Source: Streptomyces akebiae (lineage in GTDB: Bacteria; Actinomycetota; Actinomycetes; Streptomycetales; Streptomycetaceae). Taken from it: 64,000 nucleotides of DNA. Position 1 is the first letter of the stretch. Each line of letters begins with the position of its first letter. This document shows, in pieces, positions 25,688 through 36,400 of this stretch. The stretch lies in the NCBI RefSeq assembly GCF_019599145.1, contig NZ_CP080647.1:9796001-9860000 (forward strand), read 5' to 3'. A program made the translations under genes and the position numbers. The notes under the pieces are model-generated. The model made no database searches. It worked only from the letters and a program-made list of their open reading frames with translations, and was not told the origin of the DNA.

Positions 25688-27456
25688 GGGCGCACCGCCC
25701 CCAGCCCGGCCAGCATGGTGTCCCGCCGCGCCGCCACCCCGGCGGTGTCGTGCGGACCGGTGTCCTCGCGGGCGCGCAGCAGCGGACCGAAGTCGACCTC
25801 CTCGACCGAGGCCGCCGGGACACCGGAGTCCACCAGTTCGCGGCAGCGATCGGCGGCCGCCAGGACGGCGTCGGCCAGCGCGGCCGTCTTCTCCGCACCG
25901 CAATAAGCGTCCCGCTCCGACAGTGCGCTCTGCTGCAGCACGCCCTCCCGGATCAGCCTCCCCGCGAGCACGCTGATCCGCTCCCGCGCGGGCAGGGCAG
26001 CGATCCCGATCAGATCCACGAGATCGGCCAGCCGGTCGGCCTCCGCCAGCACCGCTCCCACCCGGTCGCGGCGCCGGTTCCACGCCGGATCGCCGGCCGC
26101 CCGGTGCCCGGCGGCCAGGACGGGTACGTCCCGGGAGAAGGACCCGGCCCAGGAGACCGCCGGGTAGTGGCGGGCGTAGGCGAGGTCGCGGTCGAGGGTC
26201 CACAGGCAGCGGACGAAGCGTTCGGTGTGCGCGGTCACCGGTTCGGTCATGTCCCCGCCCGGCGGGGACACCGCGCCGATCACGGTCACCGAGCCCCGGA
26301 CGCCGCCGAGAGTGGTCACGGCGGCGGCCCGCTCGTAGAAGGCCGCGATGGCGGAGGCCAGTCCGGCCGGGTAACCCTCCTCGGCGGGCAGCGCGCCGGT
26401 ACGGGAGGCGAACTCGCGCAGCGCCTCGGCCCACCGGGAGGTCGAGTCGGCTATGACGACCACGTCCAGGCCCATGTCCCGGAAGTACTCGGCGACCGTC
26501 ACCCCCGTGTACACGCTCGCCTCACGGGCCATCATCGGCATGTTGGAGGTGTTGGCGATCGTCACGGTGCGGTCCGCGAGGCGTCCACCTGTGCGCGGGT
26601 CCTGGAGTTCCGCCAGTTCGGTGATGACGTCGGCCATCTCGTTGCCGCGCTCCCCGCAGCCGACGTAGACGATGACCTCCGCGTCGCACCACTTGGCGAT
26701 CTGCTGCAGCAGCACCGTCTTGCCGGTGCCGAAGCCACCGGGCACCGCCACCGTGCTGCCCCGGGCCACGGGGAAGAGCAGGTCGATCACCCGCTGGCCG
26801 GTGTTCAGGGCCTCGTGGCTGTCGACGCGCTCCCGCACCGGGCGCGGCAGGCGCACCGGCCACAAGGCGCCGACCGTCACCTCGGTGCCGCCCACCACGG
26901 CCACCACCGCGTCGCGCGCATGGTCCCCGGCGACGGCGATCTCCTCGACCGCGCCCCCGCAGCCGGGCGGCACGAGGACCTTCACCGGCACCGGCCCGGC
27001 GTCCTGGATCTCCCCGAGCGCCTGTCCCTCGGCCACCTGCTCGCCCTGCGCCACCAAGGGGGAGAAGGACCAGCGGCGTTCCTCGGCGGCGGCCCGCTGC
27101 GCGCCGGGCAGCAGCCAGTCGCCGGCCCCGGACAGGGGGCGCAGCAGGCCGTCGAAGATCCCGCCGAGCAGCTCCGGACCGAGCCGCACCGACAGCGGAC
27201 GGCCCTGGGGCATCGCCGTCTGCCCCGGTGCGAGGCCGCCGGTGTACTCGTACGCCTGGACGGTGACCACGTCACCGCTGATGGCCACGACCTCGCCGGG
27301 CAGTCCGGCGGGACCTATCGAGACCAGGTCGTACATCGCGATGCCGCCCGTGTACTCCATCTCGATCAGCGGTCCGGTGACGCGCAGGATCCGCGGGGCC
27401 GACTGCCGGTCAGCCGGCCGTCGACGCGTCTCGGCGGCTTCCGTCACGGCTCCCAC
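25684..27456 (-). CDS. V/A-type ATP synthase catalytic subunit A
   Basis: A 590-residue catalytic subunit. The P-loop GGFGTGKT lies at 240-247, the arginine/Walker region reads VVVIADSTSRWAEALRE, and the A-type-specific bulge domain precedes the P-loop (about 110-190, LLPGAQRAA through VPPGCGG). YVGCGERGNEM and NTSNMPMMAREASVYTG are hallmark V/A-type segments. The annotated GTG at 27456 has GGAG 3 bases upstream; a GTG at 27447 overlapping the E stop (GTGA), the coupling pattern common in this operon, would shorten it by three residues. It hydrolyses or makes ATP at the cytoplasmic face. Confidence 0.93.
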   Translation of the reverse strand: MGAVTEAAETRRRPADRQSAPRILRVTGPLIEMEYTGGIAMYDLVSIGPAGLPGEVVAISGDVVTVQAYEYTGGLAPGQTAMPQGRPLSVRLGPELLGGIFDGLLRPLSGAGDWLLPGAQRAAAEERRWSFSPLVAQGEQVAEGQALGEIQDAGPVPVKVLVPPGCGGAVEEIAVAGDHARDAVVAVVGGTEVTVGALWPVRLPRPVRERVDSHEALNTGQRVIDLLFPVARGSTVAVPGGFGTGKTVLLQQIAKWCDAEVIVYVGCGERGNEMADVITELAELQDPRTGGRLADRTVTIANTSNMPMMAREASVYTGVTVAEYFRDMGLDVVVIADSTSRWAEALREFASRTGALPAEEGYPAGLASAIAAFYERAAAVTTLGGVRGSVTVIGAVSPPGGDMTEPVTAHTERFVRCLWTLDRDLAYARHYPAVSWAGSFSRDVPVLAAGHRAAGDPAWNRRRDRVGAVLAEADRLADLVDLIGIAALPARERISVLAGRLIREGVLQQSALSERDAYCGAEKTAALADAVLAAADRCRELVDSGVPAASVEEVDFGPLLRAREDTGPHDTAGVAARRDTMLAGLGAVRP

Positions 27457-27971
27457 AGGCTCCGCACCTCCGCTCCCATATGGTCCAGCGCGCGGTCGGC
27501 CAGCACGGTCAGTGACAAGTCGACCCTCCTCCCCGGCACCCGGGCCACCACACCCCCGTCGGCGTGCTCGCTCAACTCGGCGCCGGCACCGAGGAGGAGA
27601 CGGGCCCGGTGTTCCAGCCGCTCCCGCAGGGACGCGAAGTCATCGGTCCCGCGCAACTCCCGTACGCGTTCCGCGGCCTTCCGGCGCAGCTCGTCGTACA
27701 ACTCCCGGCGCGCGGCGAGCGTGCGGGACCTGGCCTCCCTCCGGGCCCGGACGAGAAGGTCGCGGGCGGCGTCCGCGCCGTCGGCCTCACCCTCCCGCGC
27801 GGCCTCGTCGAGGATCGCCCGGGCCTCGGAGCGGGCGCGGCCGAGCAGGGTGGCCGCCTCCCGCTCGGCGTCGGCCAGCAGCGCGTCAGCGTCGGCGTGG
27901 GCGGCCCGCAGCAGCTCATGCCGGACGGGCCGGAGCGCGTCCGTCGTCTGGTGGGGGGCCGGGGTCGTCAT
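27444..27971 (-). CDS. V/A-type ATP synthase subunit E
   Basis: A 175-residue peripheral-stalk subunit. Residues about 20-100 are an alanine/arginine/glutamate-rich coiled coil and the C-terminal ~70 residues form the globular end that binds the head. Primary sequence is poorly conserved in this family, so the call rests on composition, length, and position between F and A. The ATG at 27971 overlaps the F stop (ATGA). Confidence 0.75.
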   Translation of the reverse strand: MTTPAPHQTTDALRPVRHELLRAAHADADALLADAEREAATLLGRARSEARAILDEAAREGEADGADAARDLLVRARREARSRTLAARRELYDELRRKAAERVRELRGTDDFASLRERLEHRARLLLGAGAELSEHADGGVVARVPGRRVDLSLTVLADRALDHMGAEVRSLWEP

Positions 27972-28195
27972 GGCGTCATCACGGCGGTCAGCGGGCGGTG
28001 GCCGCCGGGCATCGCGGAGTCCGACTCCAGTGCCTCGGCCGCCGCAGGGGTGAGGATCACCAGGTCGACGCCGTCCGGCAGGCTCCGCCAGACCCGGCGT
28101 ACGTCGTCGGGGCCGTCGGCGACGAGGACGGCCACTCCGGCCAGGGCCAGGCCGACCACACGGGCCCGTTCTCCGATGGCGGCGACGGTGCCCAT
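27968..28195 (-). CDS. V/A-type ATP synthase subunit F
   Basis: A 75-residue small subunit reading MGTVAAIGERARVVGLALAG at the start, the pattern of the Rossmann-like F subunit (VAAIGER...GF.LAG). It is shorter than the usual ~100 residues and lacks the C-terminal helix region. It starts 2 bp after the K stop and overlaps E at its end. F sits on the central stalk with D and regulates ATPase activity. Confidence 0.78.
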   Translation of the reverse strand: MGTVAAIGERARVVGLALAGVAVLVADGPDDVRRVWRSLPDGVDLVILTPAAAEALESDSAMPGGHRPLTAVMTP

Positions 28196-28197
28196 GG

Positions 28198-30096
<1,899 letters not shown>

Positions 30097-30110
<14 letters not shown>

Positions 30111-31080
30111 CGAGCACCTCCGCGGGCCAGTCCCCGGGGGCGCCGCCCCGGGCGGCCAGTTCCAGCGCTCCGCGGGTCCGCCACGCATCTGCGGACAGCA
30201 GCGCCACGGCCCCCACCACCGGCTGCGGCCCGAAGTGGGAGCGGCGCAGCAGTTCCCGGCCGTCCCGCTCGACCGCGTCCCACCATCGTGCCTCCGCCCG
30301 CCACAGGTCCGCCGCCTCGTCGATGTCCTTCAGCAGCCACTGCGCCGTGGTCGGCAGCGCCTGCCGGAAGTCGGCGTACGACCCCGCCCCTACCGCTCGG
30401 GGGCCGAGCAGGCGGGCCGCCCGGCCGGCGGAGACATCCGGTATCCGGCGGCCTATGACAAACACCTCACGGACGAACAGCAGGGCGAGCCGGGCCGCCG
30501 CCCAGCGCGCCGCGTCGGGAACGGCGGTCGCGAGCCGTAGGGCGACGGAGACCCGCATGCCGGTGGCGACCGCGGCCGGGGAGTCGCCCCCGGGGTCGCC
30601 CCATGCGGAGGCCGCCAGCGTGGAACGCAGCTCCGACGGCGTACGGGTGCGGGCGAGTTGCGTCCAGGCGATCGCCAGCGCGCCCAGGCGGTAGGGCGGG
30701 GGGCGGAGGCGTTCCACGCCCGCATGTCGCGGTTCGACTGGGGCGGGGCCGGGAGTTCCGGCCGAGAGGGAGCGCAGATGGTGCTCGGTGTTGGAGATCT
30801 CGAATCCGGCGGCGAGTGCCCGGACGGCATCGGTGCCGGTGGCCGGTTGCCAGCCGGCGAGGACCCGCAGATGCCACAGCAGAGTCGCCGAGACCGCCCG
30901 CTGGGCCTCGGCCGGGGTGGCGCCGGGGGTGACGTCGTGCCGGTACGCGGTGGCCGCCAAGTAGCGCAAGGCGTCATCCAGCGTCGGGGACCCGGCCACG
31001 TTCCGGACGCCGTCCGCGCCCAGGCACCTGGTCCGCAGAGCCCGCGCCCGGGTCACACCGGCCACCCATCCGGCGCCCAT
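30097..31080 (-). CDS. V/A-type ATP synthase subunit C (AC39/d-type)
   Basis: A 327-residue protein in the position of subunit C, the socket joining the central stalk to the c ring. It is helix-rich with arginine and alanine, and its repeated '.L...L......A..L' pattern agrees with the three-lobed AC39 fold. Direct sequence similarity is weak, so the identification leans on operon position between G/H and I and on size. The start overlaps the G/H stop (TGATG). Confidence 0.7.
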
Positions 31081-31580
31081 CAGGGGTCACCCTCCCGGGG
31101 CCTTCCGCAGCCCGGAGACCGGTGAGGCGCCGGTGCGGGTGACGGTCGCTCCTCCGCCGCGAGGTCCTCCCACACCTGTGCGAGCACACGGTCGGCGAGC
31201 GGGGACATCCGGGTCCGGGCACGTTCGCGTACGGCGGTTGCCTCCCGCTCGGCCGCAGCGCGCAGTTCCGCCGCCTCGCCCTCGGCGGCACGCAGCACCC
31301 GCTCGGCCGCGCGCGCCCGTACCCGACGGGCCTCCTCACGCGCCTCGGCCACGATGGCCTCCTCCTGCCGTTCGGCTTCCTGTCGGCGTGACACGGCGGT
31401 GTCGGCCGCCCGCTCACGTATGGACCGGGCTTCCGCCTCCACCTGTTCGAGCAGGGCAAGGGGTGGTGCGAGTTCCGCACGGAGTTCGGCGGAGCGGTCC
31501 GCGGGGACACCGCCCGGTGCGGCTCGGCCGGGCGAGGCCGCCGGTCGGAACCGTGTCAGAAAGTCCCGGAAACCCGCCAC
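31080..31580 (-). CDS. V/A-type ATP synthase subunit G/H (peripheral stalk)
   Basis: A 166-residue protein, almost entirely a charged coiled coil (about residues 35-140, Glu/Arg/Ala heptads), which suits the G/H peripheral-stalk partner of subunit E. GTG at 31580 is chosen because GGAGGAG lies 5 bases upstream; an upstream extension to 31829 has no coil character and runs through the divergent promoter. It is the first gene of the operon, which then runs C, I, K, F, E, A, B, D without gaps. Confidence 0.75.
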   Translation of the reverse strand: MAGFRDFLTRFRPAASPGRAAPGGVPADRSAELRAELAPPLALLEQVEAEARSIRERAADTAVSRRQEAERQEEAIVAEAREEARRVRARAAERVLRAAEGEAAELRAAAEREATAVRERARTRMSPLADRVLAQVWEDLAAEERPSPAPAPHRSPGCGRPREGDP

Positions 31581-31696
31581 GAACTCTCCTCCAGGTCGGT
31601 CCAAGACCCTGCTTCCACTCTCCCCGTGGAGCGCTTCCCAGTCTCCATGGTGGAGGGAAACCTGTCGCGTCGCACTGGGCCACCTGCTCCCGCACC

Positions 31697-31713
31697 GGGG
31701 GTCGTTCGGCCGG
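31697..31713. promoter_or_regulatory. Weak match to a DevR/DosR-type box
   Basis: GGGGGTCGTTCGGCCGG lies between the divergent ATPase operon and CBS-BON gene. It agrees with the known hypoxia-box pattern GGGACTTTCGGCCC at 11 of 14 positions by eye. One site by eye in high-GC DNA is weak evidence; a second partial match lies near 33969 before the other CBS gene. Confidence 0.22.
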
Positions 31714-31779
31714 AGGCGACACCACTGGATCGATGCGAGACTTACCCCGTAGGTGGACGGCGTCCCCTGGGAGGCAGCC

Positions 31780-32640
31780 GTGAGCGACTTCGGGCACAGC
31801 TCCGCTGAGAAGGAGGCCCGCCGCACCACGCCGGGCCGTCCCTGGACACCACAGGAAGAACCGCGCCAGGACGCGCTGCGCCGCTACCTCGCAGCGGTCG
31901 CCTCCACCGCGTCGGCAAGGAGCACCGAGGAGTCCGAGCCCGCTGCCGGAAAGGAAAGGGCCGAGCCGTCGGCCACGGCCGCGCATGCGCCCTCCGCTCA
32001 GGTACCGGTCGTACTCCACGTGCGGGACGTCATGCAGGTTCCGGCGGTCTCCGTCCCCGGTGACATGCCGTTCCTGGACGTGGCCCACACCCTCGCCCGC
32101 GAGCAGTTGAGCGCCGTACCGGTGGTCGACGGTGACGACCACGTGATCGGTGTCGTCTCGGAGTCTGATCTTCTGGCCAAGGCAGCCGTCATGGTGGAAC
32201 CGCACCGGCACGGGCCTGTCGGCAGGCTGCGGCAGCACCGCCTGTACGAGAAGAGCCATGGCGACACGGCGTCCACCTTGATGACCTTCCCACCGATCAC
32301 CGTCCACCCGGCGGAGCGCGTGGCGGATGCCGCGTGGACCGCCGCTCACGCGCGGCTGAAGCGGCTGCCCGTGACCGACCATCGCGGTCGGCTGGTCGGT
32401 GTGGTGAGTCGGCGAGATCTGCTGCGGGCGATGATCCGGGACGACGCCGAGATCCGGGCCCAGGTCGAGTCCCTGGTCGGTCAGCATCTGCTGGATCCGC
32501 GAGCTGTCGAGGTCACCGTGGAGAAAGGGGTGGTGACGGTGGCGGGGCGACTGGACAAGGCCCTTGTCCCGGAGTTGCTCGCATCGGTGCGGGACGTCGA
32601 CGACGTGGTCGATGTGATCGACGAGACGGAAACCGACTGA
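31780..32640 (+). CDS. CBS-domain pair plus BON-domain protein
   Basis: A 286-residue protein. After a low-complexity N-terminal ~80 residues come two CBS motifs (VRDVMQVPAVSV...VIGVVSESDLL and LMTFPPITVHP...LVGVVSRRDLLRAM) and a C-terminal BON domain (about 215-286, VEVTVEKGVVTVAGRLDK). CBS pairs bind adenosine nucleotides; BON domains bind membranes or polysaccharide. GTG at 31780 has GGGAGG upstream and is preferred to the GTG at 31753. It diverges from the V-ATPase operon, so nucleotide or energy sensing related to that operon is an attractive guess. A stress-island protein of this type is common in Streptomyces. Confidence 0.85.
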   Translation: MSDFGHSSAEKEARRTTPGRPWTPQEEPRQDALRRYLAAVASTASARSTEESEPAAGKERAEPSATAAHAPSAQVPVVLHVRDVMQVPAVSVPGDMPFLDVAHTLAREQLSAVPVVDGDDHVIGVVSESDLLAKAAVMVEPHRHGPVGRLRQHRLYEKSHGDTASTLMTFPPITVHPAERVADAAWTAAHARLKRLPVTDHRGRLVGVVSRRDLLRAMIRDDAEIRAQVESLVGQHLLDPRAVEVTVEKGVVTVAGRLDKALVPELLASVRDVDDVVDVIDETETD

Positions 32641-32689
32641 AAAGGCCGTCGAGCCCGAAACGAACAGCAGACGGACACGCGTCGGTGAT

Positions 32690-32770
32690 GCCGAGGAATC
32701 CCAACCGCGGGATGACGGAGGCGATCGACTCCCTGACCATGTCCAGCGCTTCGGTTCGGTTCATGTTCAC
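32690..32770 (-). pseudogene. Acyl carrier protein N-terminal remnant
   Basis: The minus strand starts MNRTEALDMVRESIASVIP, matching the N-terminus of acyl carrier proteins that accompany E1-beta genes. Homology stops after VIP and the DSLD serine motif never appears. The start (GTG 32770 or ATG 32764) overlaps the E1-beta stop, so it was the next gene of that operon. It cannot be functional. Confidence 0.5.
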
Positions 32771-33300
32771 AGCTGCTCCGGGTTCTGCAGGAGGCGAGTG
32801 ACGGTCCCGGCCACGGACGCCGTGATGGCCGCGTCGTCGAGGGGACGCAGCGTGCGCAGGTCGATCACCTCGGCACTGATGCCCTCGGCGGCCGGCTCGT
32901 CCGCCGCCGCGAGGGCCTTGGACAGCGAACCGCCTTATGTGATCAGGGAGATGTCGGTGCCGGGTCTGCGGATCGCGGCGTGGTCCAGGTCCACGGAGGC
33001 TGTCGGCGGAAGGAGTTCGCCGGAGACGTTGTAGAGGCTTCCGTGCTCGAAGATCAGTACGGGGTCGGGGTCGGCGAGCGCGGGGGTGAGCATGTGGCGT
33101 GCGTCCTCAAGGGTGGCGGGGGCGAGGACACGGATGCCGGGGATGTGGGCGTACCAGCCTTCGAGGCTGTGGGAGTGCTGCGCGGCGAGTTGCCGTCCTG
33201 CGCCCGTGGTCATGCGGATGACCAGCGGTACGGGCAACTGGCCCCGCCGGACATGTGCAGCAGGGTGGCGGCGTTGTTGAGGATCTCGTCGCGCGGTGAA
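32767..33300 (-). pseudogene. 2-oxoacid dehydrogenase E1-beta remnant with in-frame nonsense codon
   Basis: Transketolase-type E1-beta fragments: [13 protein letters not shown], then [20 protein letters not shown], then [20 protein letters not shown], then [10 protein letters not shown] and the end [15 protein letters not shown]...RLLQNPEQL. Two lesions are visible. A frameshift separates LHMSGG from LPVPLVIRM near 33240, and the codon at 32935-32937 is TAA where the family has tyrosine in [11 protein letters not shown]; the frame reopens right after it. The 5' part of the gene is missing, replaced at about 33300 by the N-terminal part of an acetyl-CoA synthetase gene. Confidence 0.75.
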
Positions 33301-33770
33301 GAGCGGGCAGAGCACGCTGGTGTTCTTCAGCGTGCCCAGCACCGTGGTGTACAGCTCGGGGCAGCGGCCGAGCAGGGTGAACACCCGGTCGCCGGGGCCG
33401 ACACCCAGCGACCTGAGCACGTTCGCGAAACGGGACGTACGGCGAGCCAGTTCCGCGTACGTGACGGTCGAGACGGAGTTGTCCCGGGCCGAGACGGAGT
33501 TGTCCCGGGCGACGCAGCGCAGCGCGACTTTGTCCGCGTGGTCCGAGGCCGTGTGCCGGTCGACCGCCTCGTGAACCATGTTGAGCCCGCCGCCGGGCAG
33601 CCCGGTCAACGCGGTGCGCGCCCGCGCCCAGGTGAAGGCGGAGCGGGCCCGGTCGTAGTCGGCGAGACGGGGTGGGACGACCGGCGCGGTGTCCTTGTGG
33701 ATGTGTCCCAGGGCATGGGGCTCCTCCCGGCACTGTCCCCTGATCTCCAGGGTCGCCGAGCCCGGCTTCG
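33301..33770 (-). pseudogene. Acetyl-CoA synthetase-like N-terminal remnant
   Basis: Minus-strand sequence resembles the N-terminus of AMP-forming acetate-CoA ligases: [78 protein letters not shown]. It stops after CPLF and continues directly into E1-beta sequence, a deletion junction near 33300. No start codon with a ribosome binding site is evident. A 21-bp tandem duplication (33470-33511) inserts an extra ARDNSVS. The adenylation core is absent, so this is dead. Confidence 0.72.
33470..33511. repeat. 21-bp tandem duplication
   Basis: Two copies of a 21-bp unit (33470-33490 and 33491-33511, first 20 bases GAGACGGAGTTGTCCCGGGC) inside the acetyl-CoA synthetase remnant. It keeps the frame and repeats seven residues. 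Confidence 0.85.
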
Positions 33771-33834
33771 GTCGCATTACCGCCGGACAGGCACGGGCCT
33801 CAGGGGACGGGCGGCAGTCGCTGCCGGCGTTCAT

Positions 33835-34158
33835 GGAGCCGAGGGCCGCCCGCTTCTTGCGACCCGAATTGCACGGTGCGCGGTCTCACTCCGCTTCGCC
33901 GTGTCTCTCATGGTGCTGCGTCACGCGCCGTGCCCGATCGCGGTCGATCCGCAGACATGACCGGTGAGGGGTATCGGCCTTCGTGACCGGGCTCTGCCGC
34001 CCTTGCAGGGCGATGTGGCATAGGTGACGTGGTCGCCCCTGCGCCGGCATGCGCACGGGAGGAGAGGAACTCACACTGGTCTGGAGGAGTACCGGCCGGG
34101 GTGGGCCAGACTCCATGGGCTCTCCCCGGGCGGCAGCGACGCTCGAAGGGAGACGACC
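33835..34158. other. 324-bp region upstream of the second CBS gene
   Basis: No gene is recognisable. GAAGGGAG just before 34159 is the ribosome binding site of the CBS gene. AGGGGTATCGGCCT near 33967 is a partial (9 of 14 by eye) match to the hypoxia-box pattern noted at 31697. Confidence 0.4.
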
Positions 34159-34572
34159 ATGACCACTGCCCGGGAGATCATGCACTCCGGTGCCACCTGC
34201 ATCCAGGAGAACGAGACACTGGAGGCCGCAGCACGCAGGATGAAGGAGCTGGACGTAGGAGCCCTCCCGATCTGCGGGGAGGACGACCGTCTCCACGGGG
34301 TCATCACCGACCGCGACATCGTGGTGAAGTGCCTGGCCAAGGGCAAGGACCCCAGGACCGTGTCCGCGGGCCAGCTCGAACAGGGCAAGCCGGTCACGAT
34401 CGACGCCGACGCCGGTCAGGTGCTCCGGGCCATGGAAGAACACAAGATCCGGCGGCTGCCGGTCATCGACGACCACCGCCTCGTCGGCATGATCAGCGAG
34501 GCCGATCTCGCACGCCATCTCCCCGAGGACCAAGTGGGACATTTCGTCGAGGTCATCTGCGCGGCCCCCTGA
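34159..34572 (+). CDS. CBS-domain pair protein
   Basis: A 137-residue protein made only of two CBS motifs: REIMHSGATCI...LHGVITDRDIVVKCLAKG and QGKPVTIDADAGQV...RLVGMISEADLARHLP. Such stand-alone Bateman modules bind AMP/ATP and are usual members of Streptomyces hypoxia/stress islands. ATG at 34159 follows GAAGGGAG by 5 bases. An SDR follows 110 bp downstream. It has its own promoter region, and neighbouring genes on the left are pseudogenes. Confidence 0.88.
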   Translation: MTTAREIMHSGATCIQENETLEAAARRMKELDVGALPICGEDDRLHGVITDRDIVVKCLAKGKDPRTVSAGQLEQGKPVTIDADAGQVLRAMEEHKIRRLPVIDDHRLVGMISEADLARHLPEDQVGHFVEVICAAP

Positions 34573-34682
34573 CCGACTCGTCGGCCGTCGGCCCGCGACT
34601 CTGTGACCGGACGTGTCGTGCCGCAGGCGCGGCCGAGCCGCTCTTACGGATTTTTGTCGAGGCATGGGTTCAGGAGGTCGTG

Positions 34683-35432
34683 ATGGGACGTCTGAACGAG
34701 CGGGTGGCGATCATCACCGGTGGAGCCAGAGGGATCGGCGCCGCTGTGGCACGTTTGTTCGCGGCCGAGGGCGCGGCCGTGGTCATCGCCGATGTCCTCG
34801 ACGCCGAGGGGGAGAAGCTGGCGGCGGAACTCGGCGGCCCGGCCCGCTACGCGCGCCTGGACGTCAGTACCGAGGACTGCTGGCGCACGGTGGTGGCGGA
34901 GACGGAGCGGGAACTGGGCCCTGTCTCGGTGCTGGTCAACAACGCAGGGATTCTCGAGTGGGGGACCATTGAGGGGCAGAGCCTCGAATCCTTCCGGCGG
35001 GTCATCGACGTCAACGTCCAGGGCGCCTGGCTGGGTATACGTACGGCGGCACCGTCGCTTCGCCGGGCCGGCGGAGGCGTGATCGTGAACGTCTCCTCGA
35101 TCGCCGGGATCACCGGCTATGCCGGGATAGGAGGGTATGTGGCCAGCAAGTGGGCACTGCGCGGGCTGACCAAGGCCGCCGCTCTGGAACTGGCCCCGGA
35201 CGGAATCCGTGTCTGTTCGGTCCACCCGGGCGCGGTGCGCACCGCGATGACGGCCGGCTTCGACGACTCCTTCACAGCCGGACAGCCGCTCCCTCGGTTC
35301 GGTGAGCCCGAGGAGGTCGCCCGTATGGTGCTGTTCATCGCCACCGACGCCACCTTCTCGACCGGCGTGGAGTTCGTCCTGGACGGCGGTGTCACCGCCG
35401 GCCCGCCGAGCGTACTGACATCCGCCCAGTGA
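34683..35432 (+). CDS. SDR-family oxidoreductase (3-alpha/20-beta-HSD-like)
   Basis: A 249-residue classical SDR: cofactor motif TGGARGIG, VNNAGIL, catalytic serine in NVSSIAG and Tyr-Lys in YVASKWA, then HPGAVRTAM. The pattern GR.....IITGGARGIGAA is close to 3-alpha- or 20-beta-hydroxysteroid dehydrogenases, but this subgroup is broad. AGGAGG lies 5-8 bases before the ATG. It may be co-transcribed with the CBS gene, but the 110-bp gap leaves room for a separate promoter. The 268 bp downstream hold nothing recognisable. Confidence 0.88.
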   Translation: MGRLNERVAIITGGARGIGAAVARLFAAEGAAVVIADVLDAEGEKLAAELGGPARYARLDVSTEDCWRTVVAETERELGPVSVLVNNAGILEWGTIEGQSLESFRRVIDVNVQGAWLGIRTAAPSLRRAGGGVIVNVSSIAGITGYAGIGGYVASKWALRGLTKAAALELAPDGIRVCSVHPGAVRTAMTAGFDDSFTAGQPLPRFGEPEEVARMVLFIATDATFSTGVEFVLDGGVTAGPPSVLTSAQ

Positions 35433-35700
35433 CCCGGCCGTCTCCGTACGCATCTGGGCCTTGACCGGCAGTGGCCCGCTTCATCGGCGATGTCACCAAG
35501 GCGTGCTGCTTGCTGCCAGTCGGAGGGGACGTGATCGCGCTCCGTCAATGCCGGGCTGTTCGCAGGTTGTCGAGAGCCGGGTCTGAGGGAGGACTCGACA
35601 GCTGCCCGGGCCCCCGCCCCGGCGGAGTAAGCGCGGCACGGCAGTGCCCTGACTGCCCACCGCTGGGCGCTCATCGGGGTGACACTCGGACGCCGTTGCT

Positions 35701-36155
35701 TCATGAGCGCCGGGTTGGCGCATGCGGAGCAGCGGTTGCCTGCTTGTACAGGTGGTGTGCCCACACCTCCAGACCGAGGCTGGCCTCCACGTATGCGCGA
35801 GCGTCGGCCACGCCCTCAGCGGCATGCTCCTTGAGCGCCATGGCGCTGCCGTGACGCTCCGCTACCTGTTCACGGACGATCCCGCAGAGTATGTCGGTCA
35901 GTTCGTCCGCCGAGCCGGCGTCGAGGGCTCGCTCGGCAGCCGGTATCACCGGTCCGACATCGAGCCCAGCCGGCTTGAGCCCCGTGAAGGGAGCGCCTTC
36001 CCCGGCGCGGTGCACGCGGACGACCGTCTCGAAGAACCAGCGGTCGGCCACTTCCCGTGCCTCCTGGCCGAGAGTCCGCGCCTTGCCGGTGAGGCCGAAC
36101 GCCTCACGGACTTCTGGTTCTCCTGCTTCGGGCACGTAGGGCAGGATCTGGTCGA
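35701..36155 (-). pseudogene. DUF6448-family protein fragment
   Basis: About 150 codons on the minus strand match a DUF6448-type protein: ILPYVPEAGEPEVREAFGLT, ADRWFFETVVRVHRAGEGAP, FTGLKPAGLDVGPVIPAAER. The conserved N-terminus (CDxxDGPV...A...AL) is missing, because the frame runs upstream straight into NarK-like sequence near 36160. It has no credible start codon. The C-terminal part appears undamaged to TGA-side end at 35701. Function of the family is unknown. Confidence 0.6.
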
Positions 36156-36179
36156 TATTGAGCTGTACTGAGATTTGTG

Positions 36180-36400
36180 GAGGCCCTGATGCCAGGCAGG
36201 GGCTGGAAGAAGCCGCCCGGTCCGCAGGCGGCGCCGACGATGCCGGTGACCGATCCGACTTGGTCGGCGGGTACGAGGGGGCGACGAGGGCGAACACGGC
36301 GCCGATCCGGTTCCCAGGGCTGTGGCCATGCCGAGGAAGGTCAGTGTGGCGATCGGGATCAGGGCGTGTGGACCGCGCGCACGCAGGGCTGGGACGAGGC
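36180..36400 (-). pseudogene. NarK-like nitrate/nitrite transporter fragment
   Basis: Minus-strand pieces in different frames match one segment of NarK-family MFS proteins: ALIPIATLTFLGMATALGTG, then GAVFALVAP, then VGSVTGIVGAACGPGGFF. The last is the nitrate signature 'VG.VTGIVGA.GG.GGF', with the second glycine region degraded. Frameshifts occur near 36310 and 36270, and both ends are lost. Upstream (36400-36520) the same strand has good codon bias and reads AGLFETDRPVYHARVRP, which I do not recognise. Confidence 0.55.

Noticed and set aside
24266..26434. Minus-strand frame making a 722-residue B subunit
   Set aside because: The extra N-terminal part is an off-frame reading of subunit A; family homology starts at 25687.
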